NCBI GenBank assembly: GCA_947074265.1
Contig: CAMTPD010000009.1
Coordinates: 1-13,570, forward strand
Length of the DNA stretch: 13,570 nucleotides
Origin: an uncultured Porphyromonadaceae bacterium
GTDB lineage: Bacteria; Bacteroidota; Bacteroidia; Bacteroidales; CAMTPD01
Reading direction: 5' to 3'
Shown: positions 8,575-13,570 of the stretch, in pieces
Layout: every line of letters starts with the position of its first letter
How positions within the stretch are numbered: position 1 is the first letter of the stretch
Made by a program: the position numbers and the translations under genes
Notes under the pieces: model-generated
What the model was told of the DNA's origin: nothing
Databases searched by the model: none
What the model saw: only the letters and a program-made list of their open reading frames with translations

Positions 8575-8650
8575 GTTATCAACAACCATCAACGTTGTCA
8601 ATATACTCATAACTAGACGAAAGCATAACTATTAACAAGGTTATCAACAA
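8575..8650 (+). repeat. Paired 11-base direct repeats containing DnaA-box-like TTATCAACA
   Basis: GTTATCAACAA occurs twice, at 8575-8585 and 8640-8650, 65 bases apart and in the same orientation. TTATCAACA differs from the TTATCCACA DnaA-box consensus at one position. Between them CATAACTA occurs twice (8608-8615 and 8624-8631), 16 bases apart. The whole stretch is AT-rich. Confidence 0.65.
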
Positions 8651-8732
8651 TTCGTTTATAAGCATCACCATGAGTATTTATATACTATATGAACAACTAA
8701 TTATTACACATTTAACAACGAGGCTAAACTCG

Positions 8733-8866
8733 CTGAGAATTGCGTATTTGATTCGCGACGAACAGTTGTGCGGATAGATTGAATTCTCAGAGAACAAAAC
8801 CATGCATGGTTTTTATGCTCACGTAGAAAAAGTGCAACCTTCGTTGTCCGCACAAAGGAACTTTGT
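8733..8866. repeat. Cluster of crossing inverted repeats
   Basis: CTGAGAATT (8733-8741) is perfectly complementary to AATTCTCAG (8782-8790). TTGTGCGGA (8766-8774) is perfectly complementary to TCCGCACAA (8847-8855). The two 9-base stems interlock rather than nest. ACAAAG-GAA-CTTTGT (8852-8866) forms a further small hairpin overlapping the last arm, and CGAG-GCTAAA-CTCG precedes the set at 8719-8732. This may be structured RNA, protein-binding DNA or chance; no known RNA family was recognised. Confidence 0.5.
8796..8813. repeat. Perfect 18-base palindrome
   Basis: AAAACCATGCATGGTTTT is fully self-complementary and is followed by one more T. It could bind a dimeric protein or, as RNA, form a short stem with a T/A-rich tail acting as a weak two-way terminator. 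It lies in the central gap between the arms of the longer inverted repeats. Confidence 0.6.
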
Positions 8867-9021
8867 TGGTATGACTGCATAGTTGTGTATGTTTGCGATG
8901 TTAACAATGGGGGGCTTTTGATCGAAATAGATAAACAGTCTATTTTATTTAAATTTGAATCCTTATAATATTTCGAAGCTACGCTTCTGTGTTCAGCGCA
9001 AAAAGCTCTATCTTCGTTTTA

Positions 9022-9029
9022 TAGTTTTG
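9022..9029 (+). promoter_or_regulatory. Possible -7 element upstream of the spmAB fusion gene
   Basis: TAGTTTTG matches TAnnTTTG, about 38 bases before the ATG at 9068. No TTTG-like -33 box is seen 18-21 bases upstream, so this is weaker than the minus-strand promoters. A second exact -7 match, TAAATTTG at 8950-8957, is an alternative giving a leader of about 100 bases. Confidence 0.3.
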
Positions 9030-9067
9030 ATACAAATATCACGAACCGCTTAATCAGATCTAGCAGG

Positions 9068-10306
9068 ATGGTTTTAAACTACATTTGGATTTCATTCTTC
9101 CTCATCGCTTTTGTCGTTGCCATCGGAAAAGCGATCTTTCTTGGAGATCTCGCTATCTTCGGCGAAATAATCAACAGCTCGTTTACAACAGCTAAAAGTG
9201 CTTTCGAAATCTCGCTCGGGCTAACGGGTGTCTTAACCCTTTGGTTGGGGATTATGAAGATTGGAGAAAACGGGGGCATGGTTCAGATGTTTGCCCGACT
9301 GGCTGCACCGCTTTTCGGAAAGTTGTTTCCATCGCTGCCGAAAGATCATCCGGCTACCGGTTCTATCTTTATGAACATATCGGCCAATTTGCTTGGGCTC
9401 GACAATGCGGCCACACCGATGGGATTGAAAGCAATGCAGGAGATGCAGGAACTGAACAAGCAGAAAGATACGGCTTCGGATCCGATGATCATGTTTCTTG
9501 TTCTCAATGCTTCGGGACTTACATTGATTCCGATCAGTGTAATGGCGTATCGCGCACAACTCGGAGCTACTAATCCGTCGGATGTTTTCTTGCCGATATT
9601 AATCGCAACGTTTGCTGCTACCGTTGCCGGCATCGTTGCCGTTTGTATCAAACAACGCATCAAAGTATTTGATAAGACACTGATGTCTTTCTTCGGTATT
9701 ATTACCGCAATCATCGTAGGTTCGTTGTATGCCTTCAATCGCATGACGCAAGAAGAAGTTTCTCTTTATTCATCTTTTATAGCCAATTTAATACTTTTTG
9801 GAGTGATTGTTGGTTTTATAATAAGTGCGGTAAGAAAGAAAATAAATGTGTACGACTCGTTTATCGAAGGTGCGAAAGACGGATTCAAAACGGCCGTTAC
9901 AATCATTCCGTATCTGGTGGCAATACTCGTGAGCATCGGAATGTTTCGAGCATCGGGCGCGATGGATTACCTGATCGATGGAATCGCCGCTTTGTTTACT
10001 GCAATGGGAATGAACAGCGACTTTGTGGCTGCTTTGCCTACGGCTTTTATGAAACCGCTAAGCGGTAGCGGTGCGCGCGGTTTGATGATTGACACGATGA
10101 ATCATTACGGAGCCGACTCTTTCGTGGGCCGACTATCATGTATATTCCAAGGAGCTACCGACACTACGTTTTACATCGTAGCCGTTTATTACGGTAGCAT
10201 CGGCGTAAAAAATACGCGCTACACGATTTCATGCTCGTTGCTGGCCGACTTGTTCGGAATCATCGCGGCAATTGTAATCGCGTACTTGTTCTTTCAAATT
10301 ATATAA
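9068..10306 (+). CDS. Fused SpmA-SpmB spore maturation/nucleoside recognition (Gate domain) membrane protein
   Basis: This 412-residue inner-membrane protein carries both halves of the Bacillus SpmA/SpmB pair in one chain. The SpmA-like half (about 1-195) has the motif NISANLLGLDNAATPMGLKA (103-122). The SpmB-like half (about 215-412) has LPTAFMKPLSGSGARG (323-338) followed by a Gly/Ala-rich helix with QGATDTTFYI. Each half belongs to the nucleoside-recognition Gate family and has several hydrophobic helices. Spm proteins act in spore-core dehydration in Bacillus, but Bacteroidota do not sporulate, so the role here must differ; a transport or channel role is plausible but unproven. The ATG at 9068 fits the family N-terminus (MVLNYIWI, then a membrane helix). 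ybeY follows after 10 bases, suggesting co-transcription. Confidence 0.92.
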   Translation: MVLNYIWISFFLIAFVVAIGKAIFLGDLAIFGEIINSSFTTAKSAFEISLGLTGVLTLWLGIMKIGENGGMVQMFARLAAPLFGKLFPSLPKDHPATGSIFMNISANLLGLDNAATPMGLKAMQEMQELNKQKDTASDPMIMFLVLNASGLTLIPISVMAYRAQLGATNPSDVFLPILIATFAATVAGIVAVCIKQRIKVFDKTLMSFFGIITAIIVGSLYAFNRMTQEEVSLYSSFIANLILFGVIVGFIISAVRKKINVYDSFIEGAKDGFKTAVTIIPYLVAILVSIGMFRASGAMDYLIDGIAALFTAMGMNSDFVAALPTAFMKPLSGSGARGLMIDTMNHYGADSFVGRLSCIFQGATDTTFYIVAVYYGSIGVKNTRYTISCSLLADLFGIIAAIVIAYLFFQII

Positions 10307-10316
10307 ATACAATCAT

Positions 10317-10748
10317 ATGGCAGTAAGTTATTACGCTGAAGACATAAAGATGCCTTCACTTAAACGCAGAGAAACGACAAAATGGATTCGCGAAGTAGCA
10401 GCAGTTCATCAAATGAAGGTGGGCGATGTTGCCTACATCTTTTGTTCGGATGAGAAGATCCTTGAAGTAAACAAGGAGTATCTTCAACACGATTATTACA
10501 CCGATATCATCACGTTCGACTACACAGAAGATGGCGTTATCAACGGCGACGTGTTTATCAGCCTTGATACCGTGAAAAGTAATGCGGAGGAGTTTGGTGT
10601 AACGTTCGACCAAGAGTTGCATCGAATCATTATTCACGGCATTCTTCATCTTTGCGGCATCGACGACAAAGGTCCGGGCGAAAGAGAAAACATGACAGCT
10701 AAAGAGAACGAAGCTTTAGCGTTATTAAACAATACGGCATCACTCTGA
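10317..10748 (+). CDS. ybeY: Endoribonuclease YbeY (rRNA maturation factor)
   Basis: YbeY is a small metal-dependent endoribonuclease involved in 16S rRNA 3'-end maturation and ribosome quality control in other bacteria. The 143-residue length is normal. Visible features are NKEYLQHDYYTDIITFDY (52-69, the conserved TDIITFDY-type segment), GDVFISLDT (77-85) and the metal motif HGILHLCGIDD (107-117). His107 and His111 are in place; the third ligand position (residue 117) is Asp rather than the His of the H-x3-H-x5-H form, a change I believe is common in Bacteroidota. The C-terminal ENMTAKENEALALL is typical. It starts 10 bases after the spmAB stop and ends in TGA, 49 bases before mnmG. Confidence 0.95.
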   Translation: MAVSYYAEDIKMPSLKRRETTKWIREVAAVHQMKVGDVAYIFCSDEKILEVNKEYLQHDYYTDIITFDYTEDGVINGDVFISLDTVKSNAEEFGVTFDQELHRIIIHGILHLCGIDDKGPGERENMTAKENEALALLNNTASL

Positions 10749-10763
10749 ATGCTTGAGATATAG

Positions 10764-10771
10764 TATATTTG
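10764..10771 (+). promoter_or_regulatory. Possible -7 element upstream of mnmG
   Basis: TATATTTG matches TAnnTTTG exactly and would give a leader of about 20 bases before the mnmG ATG. No good -33 box is seen 18-21 bases upstream, which is inside the end of ybeY. mnmG may also be read from the upstream spmAB-ybeY transcript. Confidence 0.35.
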
Positions 10772-10797
10772 CATTCGAGTTTACATGAGCAAAAAAT

Positions 10798-12675
10798 ATG
10801 GATTTTAAATACGACGTAATTGTAGTCGGTGCCGGACATGCCGGTTGCGAGGCAGCAACAGCTGCGGCAAACCTCGGTTCGAAGACGCTTCTCATCACAA
10901 TGGATATGAACAAGATTGCACAAATGAGTTGCAATCCTGCCGTTGGCGGTATCGCCAAAGGTCAAATCGTGCGTGAAATAGATGCGTTGGGCGGCAACAT
11001 GGGTGTAATCACCGACAAAACTGCTATTCAATTCCGAATGCTTAACTGCTCTAAAGGTCCTGCAATGTGGAGCCCGAGAGCACAAAGCGACCGCGAGAAG
11101 TTTAGCAACGAATGGAGAGAAGTAATTGAAAATACGCCAAACTTATACATGTGGCAAGATGCCGTTCGCAATCTCATTGTTGAAGACAATGTGGTGAAAG
11201 GCGTGCGCACGTATATGGGAGTTGAGTTTTATGCAAAAACAGTAGTCCTTACAAACGGAACTTTCCTAAACGGACTTATCCACATCGGACGCCAGCAATT
11301 TGGCGGCGGTCGTATGGCCGAGCCTGCAACGCATGGTATCACCGAGCAATTGGTCGAACTAGGAATGGAAGCCGGACGTATGAAAACGGGAACTCCTGTT
11401 CGCATCGATGGTAGAAGTATCAACTTCGAATTGGCCGAAGAGCATACGGGAGATATGGACTTTCACAAGTTCTCTTACCTTACTCACGAGCCAAAGACAT
11501 TAAAACAACGCAGCTGCTGGATGGTTTATACCAATCCGGAAGTGCATGAGATATTGAGAAGCGGTCTTGACGACTCGCCTCTTTACAACGGACAAATTCA
11601 AAGTATCGGTCCGCGTTATTGCCCAAGTATCGAAACGAAGATTGTTACGTTTGCAGAGCGCGAAAGACATCAACTGTTTCTTGAGCCGGAAGGAGAAAAT
11701 ACACAAGAGTATTATCTAAACGGATTCTCTTCTTCGCTTCCACTCGAAGTACAGCTCGAAGCATTGAAGAAAGTTCCGGCATTGAAGGATGTACACATCT
11801 ACCGTCCGGGATACGCAATCGAGTACGACTACTTCCCACCAACGCAGTTGAAGCATACGCTTGAAACGAAGCAAATCGAAAACCTTTTCTTTGCCGGACA
11901 GATCAACGGAACTACCGGATATGAAGAAGCAGCCGGACAAGGTTTGATGGCAGGGATCAATGCCCACCAGAAATGCATCGATGGAGAGCCGTTTGTATTG
12001 GGACGTGATGAAGCGTATATCGGCGTACTTATCGACGACCTTGTAACAAAAGGTGTAGATGAGCCATACCGTATGTTTACTTCGCGTGCCGAGTATCGCA
12101 TCTTGCTGCGCCAAGATGATGCCGATATGCGATTGACGGAAAAAGGTTTCAACCTCGGCTTAGCAACGCAAGAGCGTTACGACCTCCTTGTTGAAAAGCG
12201 TGCGCATCGTGATCGTATCATTGAGTTTGCAAAGACCTATTCGATCAAGCCTCAATATATAAACGAAGCACTCGAACAACGTGGCACCTCTCCGCTCAAA
12301 CAAGGTTGCAAATTGTATGATCTTGTTTTGCGTCCGCAGTTGAACTTATACGATATCGCCGAAATGGTTCCGGCCTTCAAAGAAGAGCTTGATAAAACTC
12401 CTGAAGACAGAAAAGCAGAAATCATTGAAGCGGCAGAGATCTTAATGAAATACGACGGATACATTCAACGCGAACAGATGATCGCCGACAAGATAAACCG
12501 TCTTGAGAACATCAAGATTAAAGGACGTTTTGATTACAAAGAAATCAAATCTCTATCGACCGAAGCAAGACAAAAGCTTTCGGCTATTGATCCCGAAACG
12601 ATTGCTCAGGCAAGCCGTATTCCAGGGATATCGCCAAGCGATATAAACATTCTTTTGGTTCTCTTAGGAAGATAA
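10798..12675 (+). CDS. mnmG: tRNA uridine-5-carboxymethylaminomethyl modification enzyme MnmG (GidA)
   Basis: With MnmE, this FAD- and NADH-dependent protein installs the carboxymethylaminomethyl group on wobble U34 of certain tRNAs. The 625-residue length is normal. The FAD-binding Rossmann motif VVGAGHAGCEAA is at 9-20, MSCNPAVGGIAKG at 43-55 contains the conserved Cys45, and the second conserved Cys is Cys275 in GPRYCPSIET. The FAD-contact segment GQINGTTGYEEAAGQG and a helical C-terminal domain ending LSTEARQKLS...GISPSDINILLVLL complete the family pattern. No residue appears to be lost. The ATG at 10798 leads directly into the Rossmann strand, so the start is secure. It is followed by a terminator and a parS site. 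mnmG (gidA) lies beside the origin in several bacterial groups. Confidence 0.98.
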   Translation: MDFKYDVIVVGAGHAGCEAATAAANLGSKTLLITMDMNKIAQMSCNPAVGGIAKGQIVREIDALGGNMGVITDKTAIQFRMLNCSKGPAMWSPRAQSDREKFSNEWREVIENTPNLYMWQDAVRNLIVEDNVVKGVRTYMGVEFYAKTVVLTNGTFLNGLIHIGRQQFGGGRMAEPATHGITEQLVELGMEAGRMKTGTPVRIDGRSINFELAEEHTGDMDFHKFSYLTHEPKTLKQRSCWMVYTNPEVHEILRSGLDDSPLYNGQIQSIGPRYCPSIETKIVTFAERERHQLFLEPEGENTQEYYLNGFSSSLPLEVQLEALKKVPALKDVHIYRPGYAIEYDYFPPTQLKHTLETKQIENLFFAGQINGTTGYEEAAGQGLMAGINAHQKCIDGEPFVLGRDEAYIGVLIDDLVTKGVDEPYRMFTSRAEYRILLRQDDADMRLTEKGFNLGLATQERYDLLVEKRAHRDRIIEFAKTYSIKPQYINEALEQRGTSPLKQGCKLYDLVLRPQLNLYDIAEMVPAFKEELDKTPEDRKAEIIEAAEILMKYDGYIQREQMIADKINRLENIKIKGRFDYKEIKSLSTEARQKLSAIDPETIAQASRIPGISPSDINILLVLLGR

Positions 12676-12700
12676 TCCACACCAAATAGATATCTTTAAA

Positions 12701-12761
12701 ACTCCTCTTTCCGACTTCTCGCAACCCTAACGCCAGAATCAGGAAGAGGAGTCTTTTGTTT
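12701..12761 (+). terminator. Rho-independent terminator after mnmG
   Basis: ACTCCTCTTTCC (12701-12712) pairs with GGAAGAGGAGT (12742-12752) with one bulged T, giving an 11-pair stem around a loop of 29 bases, followed by CTTTTGTTT. It lies 25 bases after the mnmG stop. Its T-rich tail runs directly into the parS palindrome. Confidence 0.75.
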
Positions 12762-12772
12762 CACGTGAAACA
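12757..12772. other. parS centromere-like site (ParB binding site)
   Basis: TGTTTCACGTGAAACA is a perfect 16-base palindrome identical to the canonical bacterial chromosomal parS sequence (consensus TGTTNCACGTGAAACA). ParB binds and spreads from such sites to direct chromosome segregation with ParA and SMC. parS sites are normally concentrated near the replication origin. It lies between mnmG and the adenine deaminase gene, touching the tail of the mnmG terminator. I found no second copy in the window. Confidence 0.93.
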
Positions 12773-12811
12773 TTAACTAAGTTGTGTTAACTTCTTAAAA
12801 TTAAAAGCGTA

Positions 12812-13549
12812 ATGAATAATGAATTAAAGCAGATAACGGGGAACATCGTGGATCTCGTATCAAAAGAGATATATGGTGCCATCGTTACGATCGAAGGCGG
12901 AAAGATTACGAACATCGAGCGTACAGGTAAAGACGAAGGACACTTTTTGATGCCTGGTTTTATTGACGGGCATGTGCATATCGAGAGCTCAATGACTACT
13001 CCTTCTAACTTTGCGAAGGCGGCCGTGAAGCATGGAACCATTGGTGTGGTAACAGACCCGCACGAGATTGCAAACGTTATGGGTATTGAAGGAATTGATT
13101 ACATGATCGAAAATGCTGAAGGCATTCCTTTCTACTTTTGCTTCGGTGCGCCATCGTGTGTTCCTGCTACTCCGTTCGAAACTTCGGGTGCAAAACTAGA
13201 TGCTGCAGACATCGAAAAGTTGATGAAGAGAGACGACATTCATTTCCTTGCAGAGGTTATGAACTTCCCTGCCGTTGTATATAACGATGCAGATATGCAT
13301 GCGAAACTAAACGCTGCGAAGGTTAACAACAAGCCGATCGACGGTCATATTCCGGGTATCGACGGAGACCTTCTTAAGCAGTATGTAGCATGTGGAATTA
13401 CAACCGACCACGAATGCGCAACGCTAGAAGAAGCGATCGAGAAGTGTGATCTTGGTATGAAGATCCAGATTCGTGAAGGTAGTGCGGCAAAGAATTTCGA
13501 AGCCTTGCACCCACTCTTCAAAGACCACGGCGATATGACAACGCTTTGA
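12812..13549 (+). CDS. ade: Adenine deaminase, N-terminal part, ended by an in-frame TGA
   Basis: Ade deaminates adenine to hypoxanthine in purine salvage and belongs to the amidohydrolase superfamily. The first 245 codons match the family closely: MPGFIDGHVHIESS (47-60, metal ligands His54 and His56), TDPHEIANVMG (81-91), AEVMN with Glu148, DGHIPG with His179, TTDHE with His200, and REGSAAKNFEALHPL (221-235). Family members are usually about 540-600 residues, but codon 246 is TGA (13547-13549). The same frame then reads Ser-Asp-Glu-Ile-Gln-Gln-Ala to the window edge, resembling the family Cys-Ser-Asp-Asp/Glu metal motif, so the stop replaces a probable Cys codon. Without the part after the stop the catalytic Asp is lost. 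Whether this is a pseudogene, an error or recoding cannot be told here. The start at 12812 fits the family. Confidence 0.85.
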   Translation: MNNELKQITGNIVDLVSKEIYGAIVTIEGGKITNIERTGKDEGHFLMPGFIDGHVHIESSMTTPSNFAKAAVKHGTIGVVTDPHEIANVMGIEGIDYMIENAEGIPFYFCFGAPSCVPATPFETSGAKLDAADIEKLMKRDDIHFLAEVMNFPAVVYNDADMHAKLNAAKVNNKPIDGHIPGIDGDLLKQYVACGITTDHECATLEEAIEKCDLGMKIQIREGSAAKNFEALHPLFKDHGDMTTL

Positions 13550-13570
13550 AGCGACGAAATTCAACAAGCC

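Larger units (their letters stand above)
8439..9067. other. Large divergent intergenic region, candidate replication origin (oriC)
   Basis: These 629 bases separate the minus-strand half of the window from the plus-strand half. The left part is very AT-rich: 8521-8700 is about 28 % G+C by my count. It contains two TTATCAACA sequences, one mismatch from the DnaA box TTATCCACA, a CATAACTA direct repeat and a TATA-rich stretch near 8673-8693. The right part (8719-8866) has several inverted repeats and a perfect 18-base palindrome, and a short hairpin GAAGC-TAC-GCTTC lies at 8975-8987. Gene divergence, mnmG at 1.7 kb and a parS site at 3.7 kb fit an origin. No tRNA, known ncRNA family or convincing protein gene was recognised. 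The origin call is an inference. Confidence 0.5.

Noticed and set aside
8704-8907. A 67-codon minus-strand reading frame in the central gap
   Set aside because: Its apparent start is a TTG codon, there is no ribosome binding site, the composition is Ser/Thr/Arg-rich without any recognisable motif, and it overlaps the inverted repeats.
12773-12811. Promoter for ade just after parS
   Set aside because: No TAnnTTTG match is present; nearest sequences have two mismatches. TTAAC repeats are seen but are too short to interpret.

Overview
The window looks like a chromosomal segment of a member of the Bacteroidota, most likely order Bacteroidales. The reasons are a secreted S46 dipeptidyl-peptidase, a GH109-type Gfo/Idh/MocA glycosidase, a fused SpmA-SpmB protein in front of ybeY and mnmG, weak Shine-Dalgarno signals, and several upstream sequences that match the Bacteroidota -7 promoter element TAnnTTTG. 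Genus cannot be fixed from the sequence alone. Most of the window is core-genome, with no mobile element, CRISPR array, tRNA or rRNA visible.

Layout. Everything left of about 8440 is on the minus strand and everything right of about 9068 is on the plus strand. Reading leftwards from the centre, the minus-strand genes are: a DNA alkylation repair protein of the AlkD type (7659-8438); a secreted GH109-like protein with its own promoter and terminator (6137-7504); and a tightly packed cluster ruvB, polysaccharide flippase, DUF389 membrane protein, dpp7-like peptidase (6009 down to the window edge, gaps of 6, 21 and 9 bases). The last gene runs off the left edge. Reading rightwards on the plus strand: fused spmA-spmB (9068-10306), ybeY (10317-10748), mnmG (10798-12675), a terminator, a perfect parS site (12757-12772), and the start of an adenine deaminase gene (12812 onward).

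The most interesting part is the central 629-base gap (8439-9067). It is strongly AT-rich on its left side and holds two copies of an 11-mer containing TTATCAACA, one mismatch from the classical DnaA box. It also holds further repeats and palindromes, and it is the point from which all genes diverge. A canonical ParB site about 3.7 kb to the right, and mnmG (gidA), a frequent origin neighbour in other bacteria, add support. I propose that the gap is the chromosomal replication origin or lies very close to it; this is an inference.

A second point of note is that the adenine deaminase frame meets an in-frame TGA at codon 246. In family members a Cys usually stands there, just before the metal-binding Ser-Asp-Asp/Glu motif, and family-like sequence continues after the stop. 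This may be a recent nonsense mutation, a sequence error or, less likely, recoding.

Functionally the window combines DNA and RNA maintenance (ruvB, alkD, ybeY, mnmG) with envelope, peptide and glycan functions (flippase, DPP7, GH109) and purine salvage (ade).
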